This document shows, one piece after another, positions 10,457 to 18,691 of a stretch of 64,000 nt of DNA. The notes beneath the pieces are model-generated. The model was not told the origin of the DNA. It did not search any database and was given only the letters and a program-made list of their open reading frames with translations. The position numbers were made by a program, and so were the translations under genes. Positions within the stretch are counted from its first letter, which is position 1. Each line of letters begins with the position of its first letter. The DNA is from Devosia soli. Its GTDB lineage: Bacteria > Pseudomonadota > Alphaproteobacteria > Rhizobiales > Devosiaceae. The stretch lies in contig NZ_LAJG01000025.1 in NCBI RefSeq assembly GCF_000970455.1, positions 55,958 through 119,957 on the forward strand, written 5' to 3'.

Positions 10457-12478
10457 ATGAGCGAAACCGAGAATGCCGCGGCATCCGCCGCGGACCTGCT
10501 TGCGCGCGCCTATATCGACGCGCTCGCAGCAGCCGAAAACGTCAAAATCAAATCCATGGTCCGGGGACCGGATTCCAAGGATTCGCTGTCGACGATCCTT
10601 GACGAGCTTGAGGACGATCCCCACGAGGATGACCCGCACCTGCGGGTCGACCTCGTGATGGCGGCCGTGCTGACCGCCAAAGCGGTCGCGTCGGAGCCGG
10701 GCCTCGCGCGCCGCCTGCGCAAGGAGGCACCCATCGTCACCATCGAGACCCATACTGCCGATATGGTGCCGCTCGTCCGCGCGATCGTCGACGAGTGTGC
10801 CGCCGCGACCAACAAGGGGCGGCACATCGTGGCCCGGGATGGGTCGGAGAAGTCACATGCGCCCGACAGGAACAACGCCGAGGTCATCGCGGCGTTGAAC
10901 CGACGCAAGCTGACCGTAGGCATCGCTCCGGATGTCCGCCGCTACCTTCCTTCGACATTGATGCGCATGACCGAATACCGGCTCGTGTTACCCGCGATCG
11001 ACGACTGGGCGATAAAGCTGGTGATCGAAGCGGTGACCGGCGAGGCTTGCTCACACCCGATTGACCCGCGGCTCGTCCGCAACGCCGACATGAGCGACCT
11101 TTCCCTCGCGATCCGTTCCGGACTTTCTCCCGCCGAATGTGTCGCGCGCCTCGTCAAGATCGTACACGAAAAATCCCAATATGGCGGTGAAGGACCCGCG
11201 CTTGGCGACCTTCACGGATATGGCGAAGCCATGGAATGGGCGCTCGATCTCGTCGAGGACCTGCGGGAATACCGCGCCGGTCGCCTCGACTGGGAGCTGG
11301 TCGACAATCGCGCGCTGCTACTCGCGGGCGCACCCGGTTTGGGGAAGACGACCTTCGCAGCGGCTCTCGCCAAGTCGGCGGGGGTGCCGCTCATCTCCAC
11401 GTCGGTTGCGGAATGGAACGCCTCCTCGTACTTGAGCGGCACCTTGCAGATGATCCGCGATGCGTTCGGCCGGGCCCGGCGCAACGCGCCGAGTGTCCTG
11501 CTCATTGACGAACTCGACGGGATTTCCGACCGCGCCAGTCTGACCGGCGACTACGTCGAGTATTGGTCGCAAATCGTCAATTATCTCCTTGAGCATTTAT
11601 CGAGTGGCGCCGAGAACGTCGGCGTGGTCGTAATCGGAACGACGAACTTTGCTTCCAAAATCGACCCCGCCATTCTTCGCTCGGGTCGACTGGACCGGCA
11701 GATAATCTTGACCGCACCCGGGGCGGAAGACCTCGCGAAGATCTTCGGCCATTACCTTACCGACACGATCGTCAAGGGGGATGACCTGATGCCTCTGGCT
11801 TTGGCTGCGGAGGGTAAGACCGGCGCTGACGTCGAAGCCTACGTCAAACGAGCCAAGGCCGCGGCACGCCGCGCGCGTCGCGAATTGCGCATTTCGGACG
11901 TTCTCGACCAGATCCAGAAAGGCGGACCGAAAATGCGTCAATCCGTGCGCCGTCGCGTGGCAACCCATGAAGCGGGGCACGTCATCGTCGGACGCGCGCT
12001 AAACGTCGGTGAGTTTCTGGTGGCATCCATCGGGGAGGGTGGCGGACAGGCCTCGTTCGAGGACGCTATCGATACGGCGTCGACGCCCGGGGAAATCGAG
12101 AACGTGATATGTCTCTTCATGGCCGGGCGTGCTGCCGAGCGGCTGACGTTCGGTGATTGCGCGATCGGGTCGGGTCTGGAGGAACGCTCTGACCTCGCTC
12201 GTGCGACCAGTCTTGCGGAGATGCTGGAAACCAAAGGCGCTGCGGGCAACCTTTATCTGCCGGACGACCCGGCCCGCAATATGTTGCACTTGCCCGGCCT
12301 TATTTCCGCAGTGAAGACCAGGCTCGACAAAGGCGAGGCGCGCGCCGCGGAAATCCTCGAAGCCAACCGTGCGCTCCTCGACGGCATTGCCGCGCGTCTC
12401 GACGCCGACGGGTACCTGTCGGCCACCGAGATCGACAAGATCGAAATCGTCGCACGCGTACGGGAGGCGGCGGAATGA
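10457..12478 (+). CDS. AAA+ ATPase fused to FtsH-type M41 zinc protease
   Basis: This 673-residue protein has FtsH-like catalytic parts but no membrane anchor. Walker A (GAPGLGKT) is near residue 292, Walker B (LLIDELDGI) near 350, an arginine-finger region (LRSGRLDRQI) near 410, and the zinc-binding HEAGH near 503. A later ERSDLARAT segment matches the place of the third zinc ligand in FtsH. It should unfold and degrade proteins in an ATP-dependent way. The roughly 290-residue N-terminal region is unlike FtsH. The start at 10457 has agaagga upstream. The gene overlaps the next by ATGA, so the three downstream genes look like a unit. Substrate and role are unknown. Confidence 0.85.
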   Translation: MSETENAAASAADLLARAYIDALAAAENVKIKSMVRGPDSKDSLSTILDELEDDPHEDDPHLRVDLVMAAVLTAKAVASEPGLARRLRKEAPIVTIETHTADMVPLVRAIVDECAAATNKGRHIVARDGSEKSHAPDRNNAEVIAALNRRKLTVGIAPDVRRYLPSTLMRMTEYRLVLPAIDDWAIKLVIEAVTGEACSHPIDPRLVRNADMSDLSLAIRSGLSPAECVARLVKIVHEKSQYGGEGPALGDLHGYGEAMEWALDLVEDLREYRAGRLDWELVDNRALLLAGAPGLGKTTFAAALAKSAGVPLISTSVAEWNASSYLSGTLQMIRDAFGRARRNAPSVLLIDELDGISDRASLTGDYVEYWSQIVNYLLEHLSSGAENVGVVVIGTTNFASKIDPAILRSGRLDRQIILTAPGAEDLAKIFGHYLTDTIVKGDDLMPLALAAEGKTGADVEAYVKRAKAAARRARRELRISDVLDQIQKGGPKMRQSVRRRVATHEAGHVIVGRALNVGEFLVASIGEGGGQASFEDAIDTASTPGEIENVICLFMAGRAAERLTFGDCAIGSGLEERSDLARATSLAEMLETKGAAGNLYLPDDPARNMLHLPGLISAVKTRLDKGEARAAEILEANRALLDGIAARLDADGYLSATEIDKIEIVARVREAAE

Positions 12479-12672
12479 GGATGGGCAGGTTCGACGGCCC
12501 TCGTGCCGGTTCCGCGGGTGCGGACGCGGCCGATTTGATCGATACGATCGATGCCCTGGAAAGCGATATGGACTTGGAGGAGGGGACCTTGATCCGCGCG
12601 TTGACCGCGATCATCGAGCGCCGGCGTCGCTTCGCGGCGTTGAGGCGCGATCATGATTTCCGCTTCCGTTGA
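12475..12672 (+). CDS. Small charged protein of the AAA/M41 cassette
   Basis: This 65-residue protein is translationally coupled to the protease gene by an ATGA overlap. It has an acidic, helix-prone middle (DTIDALESDMDLEEG) and an Arg-rich C-terminus (ERRRRFAALRRDHDF). It has no family I recognise. The tight coupling suggests an adaptor, substrate or inhibitor of the protease, which is inference. Confidence 0.55.
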   Translation: MRMGRFDGPRAGSAGADAADLIDTIDALESDMDLEEGTLIRALTAIIERRRRFAALRRDHDFRFR

Positions 12673-12691
12673 CCGGGGCAGGGGCAATGCC

Positions 12692-13012
12692 ATGACGGTT
12701 CTCAACCGTAAAACTGTCCTCGATGGACTTCGGGTGGCCGCGGTCATTCGGGCTGGCGAGTTACCTACAGAGGCGGACCTTGCGAACGCACCCACTCTTA
12801 CGCTTTGGACCTATGAACCGCTGTCGGGTGAATTTTACCGTCTCGCAGGGATTGTCGCGGGGCACCCGCGACTGCCGGATGGATCATGCTTCACCAGCGC
12901 GGTACTGGCAATCGATCCCTGCCTCAAATGGGCGAGGACTGTCAGTAGATTCTACAAGCTTGGTCCTTCCATTTTTGAGGTCACGAAACGCGAAAACTCC
13001 TCGGGTGCTTAA
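12692..13012 (+). CDS. DUF6634-like protein
   Basis: The gene encodes a protein of about 106 residues with a pattern I associate with the rhizobial DUF6634 family: GELPTEADLANAPTL, then a GHPRLPDGSCFTSAV block and a final WARTVSRFYKLG. The frame is open from 12653, but the ATG at 12692 is closer to a purine-rich site and avoids a long overlap with the preceding gene. It is the third gene of the AAA/M41 cassette and ends before a hairpin. Its function is unknown. Confidence 0.55.
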   Translation: MTVLNRKTVLDGLRVAAVIRAGELPTEADLANAPTLTLWTYEPLSGEFYRLAGIVAGHPRLPDGSCFTSAVLAIDPCLKWARTVSRFYKLGPSIFEVTKRENSSGA

Positions 13013-13055
13013 GACCGCGTCTGATGGGCCGTAACCTCGATGTTGGCGGGGTGGG

Positions 13056-13075
13056 GGGCCTCCGCAAGGAGGCCC
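13056..13075. terminator. Hairpin between convergent genes
   Basis: The stem gggcctcc/ggaggccc with a gcaa tetraloop lies 43 bp after the DUF6634-like gene and 7 bp before the end of the convergent SCO gene. It has no T run but is placed to end transcription from both sides. Confidence 0.55.
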
Positions 13076-13082
13076 TCTCAGG

Positions 13083-13682
13083 TCAGCCTTCGTCGATGAG
13101 CCGACGAATCTTGGCGAGCCGCACGTCGAAGCTCTCTTCGGCCGCGAGAGTTCCGAAGAACCGTCCCTCGGCGTCAACGAGCTGGATGGAGGCTTGGTGC
13201 TCCATCTGGTAGTCGCCATCTTCCATCGGCACCTTCTCGAAGAAGATGTACCGGTCCTGAGCCATGGTGCTCACCTGCGCCAGATCGCCCGTAAGGCCGT
13301 CGATCCGGGCATCGAAGTACTCGACGTAGTCCTTCATGATCTCCGGCGTATCGCGTTCAGGATCGACCGACACGAAGACGACCTGCAGCTTGTCGGCATC
13401 TGGGCCAAGCGCTTCGAGGATGGCCGACATCTCGGCCAACGCTGTGGGACAAACGTCGGGGCAGTGGGTGAAGCCGTAGAACCACGCCGAAGGCTTGCCG
13501 AGGAAGTCGGCCTGCGTTACCGGAGCACCATCTTGGTTCACGAGGGAGAAGGGCTTGGCATAAATGGCTTCCCCAGCATTAGCAGGCGCGAACCGGGGTC
13601 CAAAAGCGAGGAAGGCAGCTCCGGCAGCCGCGATCGCCACCAGCACCCACAGGACCACCCGAAGCCTGCGCAATCCGGTCAT
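13083..13682 (-). CDS. SCO1/SenC family copper/redox protein
   Basis: This 199-residue, membrane-anchored thioredoxin-fold protein delivers copper to, or maintains thiols of, cytochrome oxidase-type CuA sites. One N-terminal membrane helix (residues 8-27) is followed by the copper-binding CPDVCP motif near residue 74 and a distal His (MEHQAS) near 160, so all three ligands are present. Its start overlaps the upstream PCuAC gene by 4 bp. SCO and PCuAC act as partners in periplasmic copper transfer, and the pairing supports both calls. Confidence 0.92.
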   Translation of the reverse strand: MTGLRRLRVVLWVLVAIAAAGAAFLAFGPRFAPANAGEAIYAKPFSLVNQDGAPVTQADFLGKPSAWFYGFTHCPDVCPTALAEMSAILEALGPDADKLQVVFVSVDPERDTPEIMKDYVEYFDARIDGLTGDLAQVSTMAQDRYIFFEKVPMEDGDYQMEHQASIQLVDAEGRFFGTLAAEESFDVRLAKIRRLIDEG

Positions 13683-14155
13683 TGCCCGTGTCCCTCATGG
13701 CTGGCGCCGGCTCCCGCAGTGCGCTCCTCCACCTTGAAGGTGACGTCGATCCTTCCCGCCTTCTCGAAAACAAGAGTAGCCGGCACTTCGTCGCCGACGC
13801 GATAACGTTGCGCCGGCTTGACGAACATGGCGTGCATGCCGTCGTCGAGCCAGACCGTCTGCCCAGCGGGAACGAGCAGTCCTTCGGCCATCGGTTGCAT
13901 GCGAGCGATCCCGTCGGTCACGGTGGACCGGTGCATCTCCACCTTTTCGGCGGCAGGGCTCTCGATGGCAATCAGTCGGTCGTCGACATCGCCCATGTTC
14001 TGGATGGACAGATACCCGCCAAGCACGGGGGCATTCGGCGGCGCCTCCTCGATCATCGGGTGGTCGAGGTAGATCGACACCTGAGTGAAGTCGTGGGCAA
14101 CAGCCGGTGAGGCGGCGAGGATGCCGATCAAGGCAAGGCCGAGAGCTATCTTCAT
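13679..14155 (-). CDS. Periplasmic copper chaperone PCu(A)C
   Basis: This 158-residue secreted protein has a signal peptide ending at AVA-HD. The body has the PCu(A)C ligand layout: MH near residue 74, a Met near 87-89 (MQPM), and HAMF near 108. The C-terminus is His-rich (SHEGHGQ). It binds Cu(I) in the periplasm and hands it to SCO or CuA sites. It is coupled to the SCO gene by a 4-bp overlap and follows the zinc/cadmium ATPase gene in the same direction. Confidence 0.88.
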   Translation of the reverse strand: MKIALGLALIGILAASPAVAHDFTQVSIYLDHPMIEEAPPNAPVLGGYLSIQNMGDVDDRLIAIESPAAEKVEMHRSTVTDGIARMQPMAEGLLVPAGQTVWLDDGMHAMFVKPAQRYRVGDEVPATLVFEKAGRIDVTFKVEERTAGAGASHEGHGQ

Positions 14156-14197
14156 GATGATTCCGTTCGTTCGCCCGATGCTTACCGGCGATGCTGG

Positions 14198-16420
14198 TCA
14201 AATGGAATGCGACCGGCTGCCCCGCCAGGCCAAGAGCCGCATGGCGTTGGCCGTCACGAGGACGGTAGCGCCGGTATCTGCAAGAATCGCTGGCCATAAG
14301 CCCGTAATGCCGACCACCGTCGTCACCAGGAACACAGCCTTCAAACCCAACGCCAGGGTGATGTTCTGCCCAATGTTGGCCATGGTGGCCTTGGACAGAG
14401 CGATCATGTCGGCGATGTCGGTGACGCGCCCGTGCAGGACGGCTGCGTCGGCCGTCTCGAGCGCCACGTCGGTGCCGCCGCCCATTGCGATGCCAATGTC
14501 AGCGGCCGCCAGGGCAGGGGCGTCGTTGATGCCATCGCCCACCTTAGCCACGACACTGCCCTGACCCTGCAGTTCCCGGACGATCCGCTGCTTGTCCTGG
14601 GGCAGGAGGCCGGCGCGCACGTCCATGCCAAGCGAGGCACCGATAGCGCTGGCGGTGCGCTGGTTGTCGCCGGTGAGCATCACCGTTCCCACTCCGGCAT
14701 CCCTCAGCGCCTGCAAGCCGGCTTTGGCATCGGCACGCGGCTCATCCCGAATGGCGAAGATGCCCGCGAGGGAGTCGTTTGCGAGGAGCACGGAGACGGT
14801 CTTGCCCTCGTCGTTTAAGGCGGCAATGCGGGTGCGTACGTCTTCCGTAATGGTGGTGCGCTCCGCGGCTGCCTCAACCGAACCGAGGAAGGCCTTGTCG
14901 GTGCCGATGCTGCCTGTCACGCCCTTGCCCGGAACTGCCTGCAGGTCGAAGCCCGGCGGGATCGGAGCCTTGTCGGCTTTCGCCTTCGCCAGGATGGCTA
15001 GGGCAAGGGGATGACTGGATCCGGTCTCAAGAGCTGCGGCCATGGAGAGCACCTGCGCGTCGCTACGTCCCACCGCAACGACGTCAGTTACCTTCGGCTT
15101 GCCCTCGGTCAGGGTGCCGGTCTTGTCCATGGCGACCATGGTGATGGTGCGCAGCTGCTCGAGCACGGCGCCGCCCTTGAGCAGCAGGCCGCGCCGGGCG
15201 CCGGCTGAGAGGGCAGCTGCAATCGCGGCAGGCGTCGAAATCACCAGCGCGCAGGGGCAACCGACGAGGAGGATCGCCAAGCCCTTGTAGACCCACTCGC
15301 TCCAGGACTGGCCTAGCAGCAGAGGCGGCAGGATGGCAACGAGCGCGCCGACCAATAGAACGCCCGGCGTGTAGTATTTCGAGAACTTGTCGATGAAGCG
15401 TTCGGTGGGTGCCTTGCTCTCTTGAGCTTCCTCCACCAGAGCGATGACTCGCGAGATGGTGTTGTCGGCGGCCGCGGCGGTGACGCGCACCTTGATGACG
15501 GTGTCAGTATTGATGGTGCCGGCGAACACGGCATCGCCCACGCCCTTGCTCTTGGGCACGCTCTCGCCGGTCACCGGCGCTTCGTCTATAGCCCCGCGAC
15601 CCTCGACGATCTCGCCATCGGCCGGGACACGGTCGCCCGGGCGCACCAGCACCACTTGCTTGAGCGCGAGGCTGGAGGCAGGCACTTCGCGGACGTCGTC
15701 GCCGTCGACCAGCAGCGCCGTCTTGGGCACCAGATCGGCAAGCCCCTTGATGCTGGCGCGGGCGCGGCTGGCGGCGAAGCCCTCCAGCATCTCGCCGACC
15801 AGGAACAGCAGGACGACCGTTGCGGCTTCCTCCGTCGCGCCGATGATGACGGCGCCGATGGCGGCGATGGACATCAAGGTCTCGATCGAGAACGGTGAGC
15901 CCGCCAGCGCACCGGCGATGGCACGCCGGCCAATCGGCAAAAGGCCAACTAGCAGGGCGATGAGGAATGCCCAGTGGCCAACGTCCGGCATTACCCGGCC
16001 TACAAGGTAGGCGGCGACCAATGCACCGCCGCAGGCCGTGGTCAGGATCGCTTTGCGGGTTCGCCACCACGGCGTCCCATCATCGGCATCATCATCGTCA
16101 TCGCCATGCATGTGAATGCGATCGTCGCCGGCCGGATGCTGATGATCACCATCATCGGCATCCGGCACTTTAGACGATCGTGCGGCAGAGCCATCGGTCT
16201 GCAGCTGGCGAGTCGGATAGCCAAGATTGGAGACGCGACGCGCAAGATCGGTGAGGTCGACGTTGTCGGTGTGCTTAACCGACATCGTGCCGGAGACGAC
16301 CGACACGGAAACATCTTCCACGCCCTGAATACGTCGGGCCGCCGTGTCGACCTTGGAAGCACAACTGGCGCAATCCATGCCTTCAACGCGGAAGCGTGTG
16401 GTTCCAATCCTTGCATCCAT
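14198..16420 (-). CDS. zntA: Zn2+/Cd2+/Pb2+-translocating P-type ATPase
   Basis: This 740-residue P1B-ATPase exports divalent soft metals. One N-terminal HMA domain (GMDCASC, near residue 15) is followed by a His/Asp-rich linker (around residues 85-115) and eight membrane segments with the CPC metal gate (VGCPCALVIS). The phosphorylation site [12 protein letters not shown] and the hinge [10 protein letters not shown] are both present. The start at 16420 has aaggag upstream; an ATG 39 bp further 5' lacks one. It is divergent from a MerR regulator with a 19-bp-spacer promoter between them. The linker and CPC context favour the Zn/Cd/Pb class over copper. Confidence 0.92.
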   Translation of the reverse strand: MDARIGTTRFRVEGMDCASCASKVDTAARRIQGVEDVSVSVVSGTMSVKHTDNVDLTDLARRVSNLGYPTRQLQTDGSAARSSKVPDADDGDHQHPAGDDRIHMHGDDDDDADDGTPWWRTRKAILTTACGGALVAAYLVGRVMPDVGHWAFLIALLVGLLPIGRRAIAGALAGSPFSIETLMSIAAIGAVIIGATEEAATVVLLFLVGEMLEGFAASRARASIKGLADLVPKTALLVDGDDVREVPASSLALKQVVLVRPGDRVPADGEIVEGRGAIDEAPVTGESVPKSKGVGDAVFAGTINTDTVIKVRVTAAAADNTISRVIALVEEAQESKAPTERFIDKFSKYYTPGVLLVGALVAILPPLLLGQSWSEWVYKGLAILLVGCPCALVISTPAAIAAALSAGARRGLLLKGGAVLEQLRTITMVAMDKTGTLTEGKPKVTDVVAVGRSDAQVLSMAAALETGSSHPLALAILAKAKADKAPIPPGFDLQAVPGKGVTGSIGTDKAFLGSVEAAAERTTITEDVRTRIAALNDEGKTVSVLLANDSLAGIFAIRDEPRADAKAGLQALRDAGVGTVMLTGDNQRTASAIGASLGMDVRAGLLPQDKQRIVRELQGQGSVVAKVGDGINDAPALAAADIGIAMGGGTDVALETADAAVLHGRVTDIADMIALSKATMANIGQNITLALGLKAVFLVTTVVGITGLWPAILADTGATVLVTANAMRLLAWRGSRSHSI

Positions 16421-16450
16421 TGGCGGCGACTCCTTGAATTCGTCACCATC

Positions 16451-16481
16451 TGCGTACATCCTCCAGCGACTATAGGAGCAA
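16451..16481 (-). promoter_or_regulatory. MerR-type promoter/operator of the zinc ATPase gene
   Basis: On the minus strand -35 TTGCTC (16481-16476) and -10 TACGCA (16456-16451) are separated by 19 bp, the over-long spacing that MerR-family activators require. The spacer has an interrupted dyad of CTCC and GGAG. The aggag of the operator also lies about 10 nt before the divergent regulator's start and could serve as its ribosome-binding site. Confidence 0.75.
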
Positions 16482-16487
16482 GCGGAA

Positions 16488-16919
16488 ATGAATCACGGCA
16501 TCGCGATTGGAAAAGTCTCGCAAGCGAGTGGGGTCAAGGTCACCACTGTTCGCTTCTATGAGCAGATCGGGCTGCTGGCCGCGCCGCCGCGCACGGATGG
16601 CGGGCGCCGCACATATGATCGCAAGGACATCGAGCGGCTAACCTTTATCCGGCACTCGCGAGAGCTCGGCTTCGAAATCGACCAGATTCGAACGCTGCTC
16701 GAACTCCAAGACCGTCCCGACCAGTCTTGCGCAGATGCCGACACGATCGCCAAGGCTCGCCTGGTGGAGGTGAAAGCGAAGATCGCGAGCTTGACGGCGT
16801 TGCAGGCCGAACTCGAGCGGATGGTCGATGGCTGCAGCCATGGTCGGGTCGAGAGCTGTCGGGTGATCGAGATCCTCGCCGATCACGGGAAGTGCAAGCA
16901 CCATCTGCACGACGCTTGA
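16488..16919 (+). CDS. MerR family regulator, ZntR/CadR-like
   Basis: This 143-residue activator has an N-terminal winged HTH (IGKVSQASGVKVTTVRFYE), a dimerisation helix and a Cys/His-rich C-terminus (DGCSHGRVESCRVIEI then CKHHLHDA). The Cys pattern matches divalent Zn/Cd/Pb sensors of the ZntR/CadR type. It is divergent from the P-type ATPase, with the operator in the 67-bp gap. It would bend the over-long promoter into an active form when metal binds. Related operators at 18628, 21847 and 24478 may be further targets. Confidence 0.9.
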   Translation: MNHGIAIGKVSQASGVKVTTVRFYEQIGLLAAPPRTDGGRRTYDRKDIERLTFIRHSRELGFEIDQIRTLLELQDRPDQSCADADTIAKARLVEVKAKIASLTALQAELERMVDGCSHGRVESCRVIEILADHGKCKHHLHDA

Positions 16920-17064
16920 TCCGAAGCCAGATGGATCGACCACTACCTTCGATGTGGATCACGTTGGAAACCGGTCAGTCAGTGAGATTGGAACACCAAT
17001 GACCTCTCAAGTCCAAATCATCGCCGAGCTCGGTGTCGCGCCATCGTTCTAAGCCTCCGTCGAG

Positions 17065-17823
17065 GTGGACCGGCGGGTCTCGTTCCTCAGGGACTACTTG
17101 GTGCGCTCCGGCCTGACGACCTATGTCTTGGGCATCAGCGGCGGCGTCGATTCGACCACAGCGGCCATGCTGGCACAGCGAGCCGTGAGGGACCTGCGGG
17201 CCGAGGGCCGCGAAGCGCGTTTCATCGCGGTACGGCTGCCCTATGGAGTTCAGGCCGACGAGAAGGACGCCCAGGCGGCATTGTCGGCGATCGAACCGGA
17301 TCAGACCTTCACCGTGAACATCAAGCCTGCCGCTGACGCCATGTGGCGGCAGATCCGGGCAGCCGGCTTCGAGCCCGAGAATGAGGGACAGGAGGACTTC
17401 CTGCTCGGCAACGTCAAGGCGAGGCAGCGGATGATCGCCCAGTTCGCCCTGGCGGGAGGTCTAAAGGGCCTCGTCATCGGCACCGACCATGCCGCCGAGG
17501 CGGTCATGGGCTTCTTCACCAAGTTCGGCGACGGCGCAGCCGACATCCTGCCGCTCGCCGGCCTGACCAAGCGGAGGGTCCGCGCCATAGCAGCCCACCT
17601 CGGTGTACCGTCGGAGCTGGTGTTCAAGGTGCCTACAGCGAATCTCGAGGACAATGCCCCTTTGCGGCCAGACGAGGACGCCTATGGGGTGACCTACGAC
17701 CAGATCGACGATTTCCTCGAAGGCAGGGCGGTTCCCGATTTCGCCCGCGATCGGATCGTGAACGCCTATCGCGCGACCGCCCACAAGCGAGCCCTTCCGG
17801 TCGCCGCCAACGCCGCGGCCTGA
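17065..17823 (+). CDS. nadE: NH3-dependent NAD+ synthetase, N-terminus cut by a nonsense codon
   Basis: The product resembles NadE, which amidates nicotinic acid adenine dinucleotide. The ATP pyrophosphatase loop (SGGVDSTT) and the C-terminal NAD+ synthase features ([19 protein letters not shown]) are intact. The natural start appears to be ATG 16999 (MTSQVQIIAELG), but codon 18 is TAA (17050-17052) in the same frame; a GTG at 17065 then gives 252 residues. NadE enzymes are about 270 residues, so the first helix is lost unless there is readthrough. It may be a recent pseudogene or be rescued by restart. It follows the MerR gene in the metal block. Confidence 0.75.
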   Translation: MDRRVSFLRDYLVRSGLTTYVLGISGGVDSTTAAMLAQRAVRDLRAEGREARFIAVRLPYGVQADEKDAQAALSAIEPDQTFTVNIKPAADAMWRQIRAAGFEPENEGQEDFLLGNVKARQRMIAQFALAGGLKGLVIGTDHAAEAVMGFFTKFGDGAADILPLAGLTKRRVRAIAAHLGVPSELVFKVPTANLEDNAPLRPDEDAYGVTYDQIDDFLEGRAVPDFARDRIVNAYRATAHKRALPVAANAAA

Positions 17824-17832
17824 CGGCTTCGT

Positions 17833-18264
17833 CTATGGTTGGAGCGGGTCCGAAGCAGACTTGGCGGCCTGCACGTCGCGCTGGCGTTCGGGCCAGGTGC
17901 TCTTGATGTAGTCGAGCACGGCTGCGATCTCGCCGTCGTCGAGCACCGCACCGAAGCCCGGCATGTCGGTCTCGTAGCCGGACATCATGGCCGCCGGCCC
18001 TTCCTTGACGATCCGGAATAATTGCCGGTCGGAATGATGCCAGGTGTGGCCGGTCGCGTCGTGGGGCGGTGCCGGCAGGCGCCCGGTCGGCAGCCGCTGC
18101 TTCCAGTTCGGCTGACCTTCGAGGTTCGCGCCATGGCAGCTTGCGCAATTGTCCAGATAGACCTGCCTGCCGGAGATGTCTTCGGAAAGGACCGCCCCCG
18201 AGGCACCCACCAGCACGACCGCGATCAGAAGGGCGAGGTATTGAGCGCTTCGATGACACGACAT
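17833..18264 (-). CDS. Secreted c-type cytochrome, paralogue 1
   Basis: This protein of about 143 residues has an N-terminal hydrophobic signal and one haem c motif (CASCH). A conserved block GHTWHHSDRQLFRIVKEG follows, then GYETDMPGFG with the likely axial Met. It is a class I-like monohaem periplasmic electron carrier. The start at 18264 lies inside the end of the upstream regulator gene by 40 bp, suggesting co-transcription. A close paralogue lies at 42135-42545, also in a metal-resistance neighbourhood, which points to a metal-linked redox role that is not yet clear. Confidence 0.85.
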   Translation of the reverse strand: MSCHRSAQYLALLIAVVLVGASGAVLSEDISGRQVYLDNCASCHGANLEGQPNWKQRLPTGRLPAPPHDATGHTWHHSDRQLFRIVKEGPAAMMSGYETDMPGFGAVLDDGEIAAVLDYIKSTWPERQRDVQAAKSASDPLQP

Positions 18265-18620
18265 TCCGCGACTACCCCTTTCTGGCATTCGTCGACCATC
18301 CGCGACAATTCTGCTCGCAGGCTCTGCAACTTCGACAGGCGGCGTTCGACCTCGTCCAGTTGAGCCTGGGCGATTCGGCTGGCATCGGTGCAGGAGGCCT
18401 CGGGCTGTTCCTGCAAGGCCAGTAAGGTGCGAATGGACTGCAGGTCGAAGCCCAGGTCCCGGGCGTGGCGAATGAAACCGAGGCGGCGGACGTCGGCTTC
18501 GCCATAGATGCGGCGCCCGTTGCCCTGTCTGGCCGGGACGGGCAGCACGCCCGCCCGTTCGTAGTAGCGGATGGTCTCGACATTGACCCCCGCGTTGCGG
18601 GATAGATCCCCTATCTGCAT
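18225..18620 (-). CDS. MerR family regulator, ZntR/PbrR-like
   Basis: This 131-residue activator has the N-terminal HTH (IGDLSRNAGVNVETIRYYE) and a C-terminal Cys pattern (SCTDASRIAQ, then DECQKGVVAECRVIEAL). The layout fits Zn/Cd/Pb sensors. A longer frame to 18677 exists, but the ATG at 18620 begins exactly at the HTH. It is divergent from the CDF exporter at 18692, with a perfect MerR-type promoter between. It is similar in design to the regulator at 16488 but clearly a separate gene. Confidence 0.9.
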   Translation of the reverse strand: MQIGDLSRNAGVNVETIRYYERAGVLPVPARQGNGRRIYGEADVRRLGFIRHARDLGFDLQSIRTLLALQEQPEASCTDASRIAQAQLDEVERRLSKLQSLRAELSRMVDECQKGVVAECRVIEALNTSPF

Positions 18621-18627
18621 TTCCTGC

Positions 18628-18658
18628 TTGCTCCTGTAGTGACTACAGGTTGTAGCCT
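18628..18658 (+). promoter_or_regulatory. MerR-type promoter/operator of the CDF/lspA operon
   Basis: -35 TTGCTC (18628-18633) and -10 TAGCCT (18653-18658) have a 19-bp spacer holding a perfect dyad, ctgtagt-g-actacag. This closely resembles lead/zinc (PbrR/ZntR) operators. It faces the CDF gene and lies 8 bp before the divergent regulator start. Confidence 0.8.
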
Positions 18659-18691
18659 CTGCACCAAATCGTCTCAAGAAGGAGCAAGGGC

